From positions 3,354,501-3,418,500 of the forward strand of contig NZ_JAJOZB010000001.1 in assembly GCF_023701745.1 (NCBI RefSeq): a DNA stretch of 64,000 nucleotides, read 5' to 3'. This DNA comes from Streptomyces sp. RKAG293 (GTDB lineage Bacteria > Actinomycetota > Actinomycetes > Streptomycetales > Streptomycetaceae). This document shows, one piece after another, positions 19,779 to 28,428 of this stretch (position 1 is the first letter of the stretch; every line of letters begins with the position of its first letter). Both the position numbers and the translations under genes were made by a program. Under the pieces are notes generated by a model, which was given only the letters and a program-made list of their open reading frames with translations, was not told the origin of the DNA and ran no database searches.

Positions 19779-19888
19779 GCGGGACACCCGCACACCGGCT
19801 GCTCGCCGCACTGACCGAACCCGAGCGGGCGGCCCTCGCCGATGCCCTGCGGCACCTCTCCGAGTCCCTCGGCGACACCATCGACTGA
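19779..19888 (+). pseudogene. C-terminal remnant of a MarR-type gene
   Basis: Directly after the XRE stop, an open stretch ending in TGA (19886-19888) encodes RLLAALTEPERAALADALRH plus LSESLGDTID, which resembles the last helices of MarR-family proteins. No helix-turn-helix or start is present upstream in this frame, because that space is the XRE gene. It looks like the surviving 3' end of a lost gene beside the tRNA. A tiny functional peptide cannot be excluded. Confidence 0.5.
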
Positions 19889-19950
19889 CCCGCGCCGGGC
19901 CAGCGAACGTCCGACGCCCGAGCCGCACCCCGCTGACCTGCGAAAACGCA

Positions 19951-19988
19951 AAGATCCCGCCCGATCGCAGTGATCGGACGGGATCCTT
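19951..19988 (-). terminator. tRNA-Ala (copy 2) terminator
   Basis: An extended inverted repeat (GATCCCG..CCGATC / GATCGG.CGGGATC) starts 4 bases past the tRNA 3' end on the minus strand and is followed by TTT. It differs in sequence from the terminator of copy 1. Confidence 0.75.
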
Positions 19989-19992
19989 ATTG

Positions 19993-20065
<73 letters not shown>

Positions 20066-20159
20066 GCCGTTTCCAGCGGCTCGCGCTGGGAACGAGAAGA
20101 AGCTTAACCGGTCTCCGGGGCAGATGCGAAATCCGCCCGGTGATCCACCGGGGAGTGGA

Positions 20160-20813
20160 TCAGTTGTCGTCGCCGAGCACCGGTTCGGGCAGCGTGCCCG
20201 CGTTGTGCTCCAGCAGCCGCCAACCGCGCGCGCCCTCGCCCAGCACCGACCAGCAGCAGTTCGACAGACCGCCGAGGGCCTCCCAGTTGCCCGCTTCCAG
20301 CCCCAGCAGCCGGCCGATCGTGGTGCGGATCGTGCCGCCGTGGCTGACCACCACCAGGGTGCCGCCGTCGGCCAGCTTGTCGGCCTCGCCCAGCACCACG
20401 GGCGCCGCCCGGTCCGCGACCTCGGTCTCCAGCTCACCGCCGCCGCGCCGTACCGGCTCGCCGCGCTTCCAGGCGGCGTACTGCCCGCCGTGCAGCGCGA
20501 CGATCTCCGTGTGGGTCAGACCCTGCCAGTCCCCCGCGTAGGTCTCGCGCAGCCCCTCGTAGTGAGTCACGCCGAGGCCGGTCACGGCGGCCAGCTCGGC
20601 GGCCGTCGCGGAGGCGCGCTGCAGGTCGGACGCGATGATCGCGGCCGGTTCGAGAGCGCCGAGCAGCCTGGCGGCACGCCGGGCCTGGGCGATACCGTCC
20701 GCGGTCAGCGGAATGTCGGTACTGCCCTGGAAGCGCTGCTCCAGGTTCCACTCGGTCTGGCCGTGCCGCCAAAGAACGATCCGGCGGCCGCGGCCCGTCG
20801 CGTGCCCGTTCAG
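20160..20813 (-). CDS. histidine phosphatase / phosphoglycerate mutase-like protein
   Basis: Predicted 217 aa. The phosphate-accepting histidine is in VLWRHGQTEWN and the second catalytic His in VVVSHGGTIRT (near 153). Members act as broad phosphatases or cofactor-dependent mutases; acid phosphatase activity is the safer guess. The RHG motif must be included, and no ATG, GTG or TTG lies in frame between the preceding in-frame stop and RHG. The likely start is a CTG (20813) that overlaps the rsfS stop as CTGA, with GGAG upstream. It is last in the nadD-rsfS operon, where it is commonly found in Streptomyces. Confidence 0.85.
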   Translation of the reverse strand: MNGHATGRGRRIVLWRHGQTEWNLEQRFQGSTDIPLTADGIAQARRAARLLGALEPAAIIASDLQRASATAAELAAVTGLGVTHYEGLRETYAGDWQGLTHTEIVALHGGQYAAWKRGEPVRRGGGELETEVADRAAPVVLGEADKLADGGTLVVVSHGGTIRTTIGRLLGLEAGNWEALGGLSNCCWSVLGEGARGWRLLEHNAGTLPEPVLGDDN

Positions 20814-21244
20814 CTCAGGTCTCCATCCGCTTCGGCGGCGTACAGCTTCGCGTGCTCCTCGCCCTTGCCGCGGGTGGCGACGGCGTCGGCGGGCAGCTCG
20901 ATCTCGGGGCAGTCCTTCCAGAGCCGCTCGAGGGCGTAGAAGACACGCTCCTCGGAGTGCTGCACGTGGACCACGATGTCGATGTAGTCGAGCAGCACCC
21001 AGCGGCCGTCGCGCTCGCCCTCGCGGCGCACCGGCTTGGTGCCCAGCTCCTTGAGGAGCGCCTCTTCGATGCCGTCGACGATGCCCTTGACCTGCCGGTC
21101 GTTCGGGGCGGAGGCCACCAGGAACGCGTCGGTGATGGAGAGGACGTCGCTGACGTCATAGGCGATGATGTCGTGCGCGAGCTTGTCGGCGGCGGCCTGC
21201 GCGGCGGCCTTGATGAGCTCGATGGAGTGGTCAGTGGCGGTCAC
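20810..21244 (-). CDS. rsfS: ribosomal silencing factor RsfS (Iojap family)
   Basis: Predicted 144 aa. RsfS binds ribosomal protein L14 on the 50S subunit and blocks subunit joining in starved cells. The core is clear: IIAYDVSDVLSITDAFLVAS, then WVLLDYIDIVVHVQHSEERVFYALERLWKD. GTG at 21244 (VTATDHSIEL) gives the normal length; a GTG at 21295 would add 17 untypical residues. It follows the LCP gene and its stop overlaps the next start by 4 bases, so it lies in a nadD-LCP-rsfS-phosphatase operon. Confidence 0.93.
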   Translation of the reverse strand: MTATDHSIELIKAAAQAAADKLAHDIIAYDVSDVLSITDAFLVASAPNDRQVKGIVDGIEEALLKELGTKPVRREGERDGRWVLLDYIDIVVHVQHSEERVFYALERLWKDCPEIELPADAVATRGKGEEHAKLYAAEADGDLS

Positions 21245-21383
21245 AGGTGAGGCTTTCGGGTCGAGGGCGTGTCTCTCCAGGGTCTCACGCCCCACGGACA
21301 GCCCCCGACCCGTTATCCATCAGGCCTGGTCAGGCCCCCCGAGCGGATTCCCGGCCGGTCCCGGGCCGCCGCTCAGGGGGGTG

Positions 21384-23129
21384 TCAGCCCTTGTAGTCCT
21401 TGCCGAGGACGACCGAGATGTCCGCATTCGCCACGACCGTTCCCTTCTTCACCGCACCCGCCGGCAACCCCAGGGTCTTGGCCACATCGGCCGCCGCCGC
21501 CTTGCGGGCGTCGTCGGCGTACACCACCTCGGAGGCCGGCTGCGACTTCGCGGCCGTACCGCCCGGCACGTAGGTGTAGGAGCCGCCGTTCAGGATCGCG
21601 GCCTGGGCCAGACCCGCCGCCTTCCTGTCGCCGGTAGCGTCCTTGATCATCACCCTGGCCTGCGCCGAGGCCCCGGCGTTCTTCACGGTGCCGCCCAGCA
21701 CGTCCTTCACGACGCTCTCGGTGGCCTGTGCACTCAGCGTCCCGTTCGGCTGCACCGGCAGCAGCGCGGTGCTGTACGCGCCCGTCTTGGCCTGCTCCGC
21801 GAGCTGCGCCAGCGAGGCGCCGAGCGCGTTGATGGGCAGCGAGGGATCCGGGATCGAGTTCAGCGCGTCGACGGTCTTCGTCGCCGAGGCGGCGTCACTC
21901 GGCATCTTCGCGAGCACGGCCTGCATGACCTGACCGAAGCGGATGAGCTGCTTGGCCTGCGCCTCACCGGCGCCGCGGTGCGTGGCGTACGCGACGGCCC
22001 CCTGGCCGTTCAGCTCCTGCGCCTTGCCCTGGGTGACCAGGACCTTGCCCGCTTCCTTCCCGTTCACCGAGGTGTCGGTGTCCACGGTGATGCCGCCGAG
22101 GGACTCGACGAGGATCTCCAGATACGGGGTGTCCAGCCGCCAGCTGCCCTTGATGTCGGACCCGAGCAGCGTGTTCAGCCCCTGCCGGGTCGGCTCCTGG
22201 CCCTGGTCGATCTGCTTGCCGAGGGTGGTCGAACCGCCGTCGTCAGTACTGAGGGCGAGCGCGTTCGGCAGCAGCACCGTGGTGCCCTTGCCGGTGGTCC
22301 GGTTGCTGACCAGCAGCGCCGTGGAGGACTCCGAGCCGTCCACCGGACGCAGGTTCACCACGATCACATCGCGCTTCTGGCCGCCCGCGCCGGCCGCCGC
22401 CGTGTTCTTGCCGGGGGCGCCGAGGCCGGGGATCCGGCCGGTCTTCCAGAGGTAGCCGGTGCCGCCGACCAGCGCCACCACGACCAGCAGCACCAGGGCG
22501 ATCTTGCGCTTGCGGCCGCGCCGCTTGCGCTCGTCACGGCGCTCGGTGCGGGACTCCGAGAACTTCAGCCAGTCGATGACCTCTTCCGACTCCTCGTCGT
22601 CCTCGTCGACGAAGGCGAACTGCTCGGTGCGGTAGTCCTCTCCGGCCTGCTGCTGCGGCGGAACGGCGTCGGGCCCGGGGGCCTGCGCGGGTACCGGGGC
22701 GGCCGGCGGAGCGGCGGCCGGGGCGGACGCCGCGTAGTACGGCTGAGCGGGCGGCGCGCCGTACTGCGGCTGCGGCTGCTGCTGGTACTGCGGATCCTGG
22801 TACGGCGGCTGCTGCAAGGGCTGCGGCTGCGCGTACTGGGGGTCCGGATACGGCTGCTGCTGCGGGATCCAGCCCTGCTGCTGCCCCGCGTACGTCTGCG
22901 CCGGGTCCGCGTAGTACGGGTCGGCGTACCCCGGCTGCTGCTGCGTCTGCTGCGGCGGCGGCTGCTGTTGCCCGGGCTGCTGCTCCGGCTGCTGTGCGTA
23001 CGGGTCGTATCCGTACTGCTGCTGGTAGTAAGGGTCCTGGGGCGCGGGCGGGTCCTGCGGGGTGTACGGGTCCTGACCGTTCTCAGGACCTCCCTCGGCG
23101 TATTGCCAACGGGGGTTTGCGTCGTTCAC
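21384..23129 (-). CDS. LytR-CpsA-Psr (LCP) family protein, PdtA-like
   Basis: Predicted 581 aa. A cytoplasmic region of about 165 residues is rich in Gln, Pro and Tyr, then come an acidic patch, a basic cluster, one transmembrane helix (near 212-232), an extracellular LCP domain (about 250-420) and a LytR_C domain (about 470-581). LCP enzymes move wall polymers from a lipid carrier to peptidoglycan. By position it matches S. coelicolor PdtA (SCO2578), reported to act in polydiglycosylphosphate attachment and sporulation (recalled, not checked). The usual PRD arginine motif reads LPNALAL here, so catalysis by the standard route is uncertain; THRGAGEAQAKQLIRFGQ is kept. The tail may bind the Mre complex, an inference. 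Confidence 0.85.
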   Translation of the reverse strand: MNDANPRWQYAEGGPENGQDPYTPQDPPAPQDPYYQQQYGYDPYAQQPEQQPGQQQPPPQQTQQQPGYADPYYADPAQTYAGQQQGWIPQQQPYPDPQYAQPQPLQQPPYQDPQYQQQPQPQYGAPPAQPYYAASAPAAAPPAAPVPAQAPGPDAVPPQQQAGEDYRTEQFAFVDEDDEESEEVIDWLKFSESRTERRDERKRRGRKRKIALVLLVVVALVGGTGYLWKTGRIPGLGAPGKNTAAAGAGGQKRDVIVVNLRPVDGSESSTALLVSNRTTGKGTTVLLPNALALSTDDGGSTTLGKQIDQGQEPTRQGLNTLLGSDIKGSWRLDTPYLEILVESLGGITVDTDTSVNGKEAGKVLVTQGKAQELNGQGAVAYATHRGAGEAQAKQLIRFGQVMQAVLAKMPSDAASATKTVDALNSIPDPSLPINALGASLAQLAEQAKTGAYSTALLPVQPNGTLSAQATESVVKDVLGGTVKNAGASAQARVMIKDATGDRKAAGLAQAAILNGGSYTYVPGGTAAKSQPASEVVYADDARKAAAADVAKTLGLPAGAVKKGTVVANADISVVLGKDYKG

Positions 23130-23156
23130 GAGGACCCCTTCACTGCGATGCGTCCG

Positions 23157-23759
23157 CTACCCGTCGTCCCGGTAGAGCCTGCGTTTGTCGATGTAGCGCA
23201 CCACCCCGTCCGGCACCAAGTACCAGACCGGATCGCCCTTGGCCACTCTCTGGCGGCAGTCCGTCGACGAGATCGCCAGCGCGGGAACCTCGACCAGCGA
23301 GACCCCGCCTTCCGGGAAGCCCGGATCCGCCAGGGTATGCCCAGGACGCGTCACCCCGATGAAATGCGCCAGCGAGAAGAGCTCCTCGGCGTTCCGCCAG
23401 GAGAAGATCTGATTGAGCGCGTCCGCACCGGTGATGAAGAAGAGGTCCGCGTCCGCGTGCTCGTCGCGCAGATCCCGCAGGGTGTCGATGGTGTACGTCT
23501 TGCCGCCGCGGTCGATGTCGCTGCGGCTCACCGAGAACTGCGGGTTGGAGGCGGTGGCGATCACCGTCATCAGATAACGGTCCTCGGGTGGCGAGACCGG
23601 TTTGTCGGCCTTCTGCCACGGCCGGCCGGTCGGCACGAAGACGACCTCGTCGAGCTGGAACAGACTCGCCACCTCACTGGCGGCGACCAGGTGACCGTGG
23701 TGGACGGGGTCGAACGTTCCGCCCATCACGCCGATCCGCTTCTTCACGTTCCCAGGCAT
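23157..23759 (-). CDS. nadD: nicotinate-nucleotide adenylyltransferase
   Basis: Predicted 200 aa. NadD joins nicotinate mononucleotide and ATP to give deamido-NAD in NAD synthesis. The nucleotidyltransferase motif [12 protein letters not shown] is near residue 13 and ISSTDCRQR (the ISSTxIR motif) near 167. It starts with ATG ([10 protein letters not shown]) 8 bases after a 50-aa membrane protein gene, and the LCP gene follows 27 bases later, so these form one operon. No strong Shine-Dalgarno is seen and translation may be coupled to the small gene. GTG at VKKRIG is an alternative start. Confidence 0.95.
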   Translation of the reverse strand: MPGNVKKRIGVMGGTFDPVHHGHLVAASEVASLFQLDEVVFVPTGRPWQKADKPVSPPEDRYLMTVIATASNPQFSVSRSDIDRGGKTYTIDTLRDLRDEHADADLFFITGADALNQIFSWRNAEELFSLAHFIGVTRPGHTLADPGFPEGGVSLVEVPALAISSTDCRQRVAKGDPVWYLVPDGVVRYIDKRRLYRDDG

Positions 23760-23767
23760 CGCGGAGA

Positions 23768-23920
23768 CTAGTCCCGGTTGAAGCGGGTCGTGATCCACAG
23801 CAGGAGGAGCAGCGCGAACAGCGCGCCACCGCCGGTGAGATACGGGCTGAGGCTCTCGTGGTTCCCCCCACCCGACTCCTCGGCGAGGGTGGTCAGTGCG
23901 GCAGCTGCGTATGACGTCAT
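23768..23920 (-). CDS. 50-aa single-pass membrane protein
   Basis: A short frame with good codon bias encodes [15 protein letters not shown] followed by [18 protein letters not shown], a transmembrane helix [12 protein letters not shown] and the tail RFNRD. It is the first gene of the nadD operon, 8 bases before nadD. No Shine-Dalgarno is clear. The topology (outside-facing N-terminus, short basic-acidic inner tail) and operon position look conserved for Streptomyces, from memory. Function unknown; it may couple nadD translation or act with the LCP protein. Confidence 0.75.
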   Translation of the reverse strand: MTSYAAAALTTLAEESGGGNHESLSPYLTGGGALFALLLLLWITTRFNRD

Positions 23921-24056
23921 GGTCGGCAGGACCTTTGCGGTTTCGAGGGTGGACGGGAAGACTCACGCACATCGTACGGGCGGGCCCTGTGGAACTTAGC
24001 GCAGGCTCCGCGCGTCCAGAGTATGTACCGGTTGGCTATCTGGGGGTTGGGTCACT

Positions 24057-25202
24057 ATGTCCGTGCCGAACGATCCGAGCGACTCCACGGAGTCCAGCGG
24101 CGGTGCCGAGAAGGTGCCCAGCCGCACGCGAAAGCGCTTCCCGGGAATCTCCTCGAGGGCGTACGAGCATCCCGCCGACCGGTCCGCGCTCGTCGCGCTC
24201 CGCAAGCTGACCGGTTTCGACACCGCTTTCAAGGCGCTCAGCGGACTGCTCCCCGAGCGCTCGCTGAGACTGCTGTTCCTCTCGGACTCCGTCCGGGTGA
24301 GCGACCAGCAGTTCGCGCACCTCAACGTCATGCTGCTCGACGCCTGCTACATCCTGGACCTGGAGAAGGTCCCGTCGATGTACGTCACGCAGGACCCGCA
24401 GCCGAACGCGATGTGCATCGGCATGGACTCGCCGATCATCGTGGTCACCACCGGCCTGGTCGAGCTGCTCGACGAGGAGGAGATGCGGGCGGTCGTGGGC
24501 CACGAGGTGGGCCACGCGCTCTCCGGCCACTCGGTCTACCGCACCATCCTGCTGTTCCTGACGAATCTGGCCGTGCGGGTCGCGTGGATCCCGCTGGGCA
24601 ACCTGGCGATCCTGGCGATCGTCACGGCGCTGCGCGAGTGGTTCCGCAAGTCCGAGCTGTCGGCCGACCGGGCCGGGCTGCTGGTCGGGCAGGACCTGCA
24701 GGCGTCGATGCGCGGGCTGATGAAGATCGCCGGCGGCAACCACCTGCACGAGATGAACGTGGACGCGTTCCTGAAGCAGGCCGACGAGTACGAGGCCGCC
24801 GGCGACCTGCGCGACTCCGTCCTGAAGATCATGAACGTGCTGCCGCGCACCCACCCCTTCACCACGGTGCGCGCCGCCGAGCTGAAGAAGTGGTCCGAGA
24901 GCCGTGACTACCAGCGGCTGATGGACGGGCACTACCCGCGCAGGGCCGAGGACAAGGACACCTCGGTCTACGACACCTTCAAGGAGTCGGCGAACCACTA
25001 CGCGGAGAACGTCAAGACCAGCAAGGACCCGCTGATGGGCCTGATCCGCGACATATCGACGGGCGCGGGCGACATCGGCGGCAAGCTCAGGAACAAGTTC
25101 ACCGGTCCGGGCGGCACGCAGACCAGCACCCAGGAGCGGCCGGCCGACGAGACGCAGGACGGCCCCGGGGACAGCCCGGAGAACGGCCCCCGCGCGGAGT
25201 GA
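24057..25202 (+). CDS. M48 family metalloprotease
   Basis: Predicted 381 aa. The zinc motif HEVGH is at 149-153 (VVGHEVGHALSGHS) with the third ligand in SELSADRAG (near 203). Two hydrophobic segments between them (about 160-200) suggest a membrane-embedded or peripheral enzyme like HtpX. The N-terminus is Ser-rich without a signal peptide, and the Gly/Gln/Pro-rich C-terminal 40 residues look disordered. A run of G (GGGGG) precedes the ATG. It is divergent from the nadD operon. It probably degrades damaged membrane proteins; substrate not known. Confidence 0.9.
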   Translation: MSVPNDPSDSTESSGGAEKVPSRTRKRFPGISSRAYEHPADRSALVALRKLTGFDTAFKALSGLLPERSLRLLFLSDSVRVSDQQFAHLNVMLLDACYILDLEKVPSMYVTQDPQPNAMCIGMDSPIIVVTTGLVELLDEEEMRAVVGHEVGHALSGHSVYRTILLFLTNLAVRVAWIPLGNLAILAIVTALREWFRKSELSADRAGLLVGQDLQASMRGLMKIAGGNHLHEMNVDAFLKQADEYEAAGDLRDSVLKIMNVLPRTHPFTTVRAAELKKWSESRDYQRLMDGHYPRRAEDKDTSVYDTFKESANHYAENVKTSKDPLMGLIRDISTGAGDIGGKLRNKFTGPGGTQTSTQERPADETQDGPGDSPENGPRAE

Positions 25203-25246
25203 CACCGATTGCGGGCGCTCCCGGGCCCCGCAACGCCCTCGGGGGC

Positions 25247-26353
25247 CTAGGGAGCGGCTGAGGACGTGGCGAAGGGCGCCGCCGGGGTACCGGTGGCGCC
25301 GTTCGCCAGCCCCGCGCAGACGGAGGCGGCCGGCCGGTCGCGGTCGTACGGATCGGCGGTGGCCGGGCCCTGCGGCGACTGGCCGGCGAGCAGCGGCCGG
25401 AAGTAGTCGGCGGCCGGGGCCGTGCAGGACAGCGGCCCGGCGGCGACATCGGCCTGCACCACTTCCATGTGGTGGTCGCGCAGGTCGTCCCGGTCGAAGC
25501 GGAACCGCATCTCGCGCCGCACGGTGAACAGCGACGTGGCGCCCGGCGCCGCCCCGGACCCGGTGACGCCCTGCACCGCGTAGACGAAGGTGTGGTCGGC
25601 GACGACCTCCAGCCGGTCGTCACCGACCTGGGACACCGTGATCGTGCCGTTCACCCGTACCTTCTGGTCGGCCAGCCGCACCTTGGCCGGATCCAGCCGC
25701 ACCAGCCAGCCGGTCGCCGCGTGCTGCCCGTCGTCGCCCGGGGCGCTCAGACTGCGGTCGAACTGGTCGACCTGGCCGGGATCGATCAGGTCCCGGACGG
25801 CGCGCACCCCGCCGCCCGTAACCGCTTCCGGGTCGAGCGCCGAGGCCACCAGGTACTCCTTGGTGCTGCTGAGCGCCTGCATCACCTGACTCTCGGTGAA
25901 GTCCCCGACACGGCGCGCGGTCGGCAGCGGAAGCCCTTCGGCACCGGCCCGGTAGTGCGCGGCCGGATCGTTCGCGTACAGCGACTTCACGTTCACGGCC
26001 GGTACCGGGCCCGGGGGCACCAGCGGTATCACCGTGATCCGCAGCGGCTCCACCGCTTCCGGTCCCGAACTGCTGTACGGATGACGAATGCCCAGGTAGA
26101 TCGCGGTGCCGAAGGCGACGGCGATGAGCACCACCAGGATCAGGGCCTGGCGCGGGGCGCCGGCGACCGGCCACATATGGCGGACGCGCACCGCCCGCGA
26201 GGTCCCGTCCAGCCGCTCACGGGCCGAGTACTCCTGGATACGGGCAGCACGGACGAACGATTCGTCGAAGACGACGGATCGGTACTCGTCCTCACCACCT
26301 CCCGGGACTCCCTCAGGGGCGCCCTCAGGAGGGTCTCCAGGGGGACCGGCCAT
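25247..26353 (-). CDS. conserved Streptomyces membrane protein with VFDESFVRAA motif
   Basis: Predicted 368 aa, no recognised family. The N-terminus is Gly/Pro/Glu-rich, then EDEYRSVVFDESFVRAARIQ (about 21-40), one transmembrane helix near 70-90 (ALILVVLIAVAFGTAIYLGI), and an extracellular region of about 270 residues, partly Ala/Pro-rich. The same N-terminal motif occurs in the next gene upstream (26420-26854), so the two are probably related or bind the same partner. They lie between the M48 gene and proA. Function unknown; a role near the cell envelope is inferred. Confidence 0.78.
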   Translation of the reverse strand: MAGPPGDPPEGAPEGVPGGGEDEYRSVVFDESFVRAARIQEYSARERLDGTSRAVRVRHMWPVAGAPRQALILVVLIAVAFGTAIYLGIRHPYSSSGPEAVEPLRITVIPLVPPGPVPAVNVKSLYANDPAAHYRAGAEGLPLPTARRVGDFTESQVMQALSSTKEYLVASALDPEAVTGGGVRAVRDLIDPGQVDQFDRSLSAPGDDGQHAATGWLVRLDPAKVRLADQKVRVNGTITVSQVGDDRLEVVADHTFVYAVQGVTGSGAAPGATSLFTVRREMRFRFDRDDLRDHHMEVVQADVAAGPLSCTAPAADYFRPLLAGQSPQGPATADPYDRDRPAASVCAGLANGATGTPAAPFATSSAAP

Positions 26354-26419
26354 ACCACAAGGTTAAGTCTCCGGAGGCACATATAAACGCCGTGATACGC
26401 GACAACTTCTGACAACAGC

Positions 26420-26854
26420 TCAGGGAAGCGGGGTGGCGGCCACCGGCGGCAGGGTCTGACTGCCGACCCGTCCGCTCGACGGCGGCGCCGGTACGGCGGG
26501 CTGCCGGCCGCCCCCGGCGCCCCGGTACACGGCCGCGAAGGTCAGCGCCACCACGCCGATTCCCATCAGCACGGCCAGCAGCCAGGCGAGTGAACGGTGC
26601 CAGCGGACACTGCCGGCACGGTACGGGCGGCCTTCGGCCATTCGGACGTGCTGCAGATACAGTTCGTCCGATTCACCGGTGTCGTACCGGACCGGATCGG
26701 CCGGAGCGGACCCGCCGCCGGACACGCTTTCGGCCTCGGCACGGGCCCGCGCGGCGGCGAGCATGCGCTGCCGCGCGGTGGGCTCGTGCACGGGCGCGGA
26801 CCGTACGAAGTCCTCGTCGAAGACCAGGGATGCGAACTCGTCATCATCCGGCAT
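26420..26854 (-). CDS. conserved membrane protein with VFDEDFVRSA motif
   Basis: Predicted 144 aa. The first 32 residues (DEFASLVFDEDFVRSAPVHE then TARQRM) match the N-terminus of the neighbouring 368-aa protein. A transmembrane helix lies near 88-110 (AWLLAVLMGIGVVALTFAAV), followed by a short Gly/Pro-rich outer tail. No Shine-Dalgarno is obvious before the ATG. It is probably co-transcribed with the next gene (66-base gap). Function unknown. Confidence 0.75.
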   Translation of the reverse strand: MPDDDEFASLVFDEDFVRSAPVHEPTARQRMLAAARARAEAESVSGGGSAPADPVRYDTGESDELYLQHVRMAEGRPYRAGSVRWHRSLAWLLAVLMGIGVVALTFAAVYRGAGGGRQPAVPAPPSSGRVGSQTLPPVAATPLP

Positions 26855-26949
26855 CGCACCAGGGTAGTCCGGGCAACGGCGCTTTGGGCAGGGAGCGGAT
26901 GAAATACACTGCCCGCCCGCCCAGTTGGCCCTGTGGACGGACCGCCGCG

Positions 26950-28257
26950 CTACCGGATGTGACCGTCGCCGGTCACGATGTACTTGGTCGACGTCAGCTC
27001 CGGCAGGCCCATCGGGCCGCGGGCGTGCAGCTTCTGGGTGGAGATGCCGATCTCCGCACCGAACCCGAACTCACCGCCGTCCGTGAACCGCGTCGAGGCG
27101 TTGACGACCACCGCGGCCGCGTCCACCAACTGGGTGAACCGGCGCGCCGCGGGCTGCGAGGTGGTGACGATCGCCTCGGTGTGGCCGGACGACCAGAGCC
27201 GGATGTGGTGGACGGCCGCGTCCAGCGAGTCGACGACACCCGCCGCGATGTCGTAGCTCAGGTACTCGGTCTCCCAGTCCTCCATGGTCGCCGGCACCAC
27301 GGTGGCCTTGGACCCGGTCCGCTCGGCCAGCGCCAGCACCCGCTCGTCGCCGTGCACGGTCACCCCGGCCTCGGCCAGCGCCGCCAGCGCCAGCGGCAGG
27401 AACGCCTCGGCGATGTCCTGGTGCACCAGCAGGGTCTCCGCGGAGTTGCAGACGCTGGGACGCTGCGCCTTGGAGTTGATGAGCACCTCCACCGCCATCG
27501 GGAGGTCCGCCTGCGCGTCCACGTAGACGTGGCAGTTCCCGGTACCGGTCTCGATGACCGGCACCGTCGACTGTTCGACGACCGTCCTGATCAGCGACGC
27601 TCCGCCGCGCGGGATGAGGACGTCGACCATGCCGCGGGCCCGCATCAGCTCCTTGACGGACTCCCGGCTCTCGCCCGGCACCAGCTGCACCGCGTCGGCC
27701 GGCAGCCCCGCGCCGCCGACGGCGTCCCGCAACACCTTCACGAGTGCCTCGTTGGAGGCGTACGCGGAGGACGAGCCGCGCAGCAGCACCGCGTTTCCGG
27801 ACTTCAGGCACAGGGCGGCCGCGTCCACGGTCACGTTCGGCCGGGCCTCGTAGATGATGCCGACCACGCCGAGCGGCACCCGCACCTGGCGCAGGTCGAG
27901 CCCGTTCGGCAGCGTCGAGCCGCGGACGACCTCGCCGACCGGGTCCGGCAGGCCCGCCACGTCGCGTACGTCGGCGGCGATGGCCGCGACCCGCTCGCGG
28001 GTCAGCGTCAGCCGGTCGATGACCGTCTCGCTGCTCCCCGCCGCCCGGGCCCGCGCCACGTCCCGCGCGTTCGCCTCGACGATCTCCTTCGTCCGCACCA
28101 CCAGCGCGTCGGCGATGGCGAGCAGCGCGTCGTCCTTCACCGAGCGCGGCAGCGGCGCCAGGTCGGCCGCGGCGGCCCTGGCCCGGTAGGCGGCCCGCAG
28201 CACGGCGGACTCGGGCAGGGGGGAGGGCAGGGAGGGGGCGTCATGGCTGCTGCTCAT
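26950..28257 (-). CDS. proA: gamma-glutamyl phosphate reductase
   Basis: Predicted 435 aa. ProA reduces gamma-glutamyl phosphate to glutamate semialdehyde with NADPH, the second step of proline synthesis. The aldehyde dehydrogenase fold is intact, with the catalytic Cys in [14 protein letters not shown] (near 270), the cofactor loop [15 protein letters not shown] and the C-terminal [20 protein letters not shown]. The ATG at 28257 ([10 protein letters not shown]) begins the conserved region; the frame stays open upstream but with a Pro/Arg-rich, non-conserved sequence. Its partner proB is 780 bases upstream on the same strand, with a small gene between. Confidence 0.96.
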   Translation of the reverse strand: MSSSHDAPSLPSPLPESAVLRAAYRARAAAADLAPLPRSVKDDALLAIADALVVRTKEIVEANARDVARARAAGSSETVIDRLTLTRERVAAIAADVRDVAGLPDPVGEVVRGSTLPNGLDLRQVRVPLGVVGIIYEARPNVTVDAAALCLKSGNAVLLRGSSSAYASNEALVKVLRDAVGGAGLPADAVQLVPGESRESVKELMRARGMVDVLIPRGGASLIRTVVEQSTVPVIETGTGNCHVYVDAQADLPMAVEVLINSKAQRPSVCNSAETLLVHQDIAEAFLPLALAALAEAGVTVHGDERVLALAERTGSKATVVPATMEDWETEYLSYDIAAGVVDSLDAAVHHIRLWSSGHTEAIVTTSQPAARRFTQLVDAAAVVVNASTRFTDGGEFGFGAEIGISTQKLHARGPMGLPELTSTKYIVTGDGHIR

Positions 28258-28428
28258 GTCAGGCAGCCTACGGCGCCTCCCGGGGACGGCGGGACGGGAT
28301 TCCGGCCGTTGAGACGGCCCCCCGACCGGCCTGCCGGCTCCCCCGCCGCCCGGCCGGGGCGGCACCCGGGCCGGGCCGGGGGCACCACTCAGCGGTAGCC
28401 GGGGGCACTGGGGAAACGCTGCGAAGGC

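Noticed and set aside
13845..19992. Integrative element at tRNA-Ala
   Set aside because: No integrase, excisionase or att repeat longer than the tRNA itself; the genes are regulator/transport pairs.
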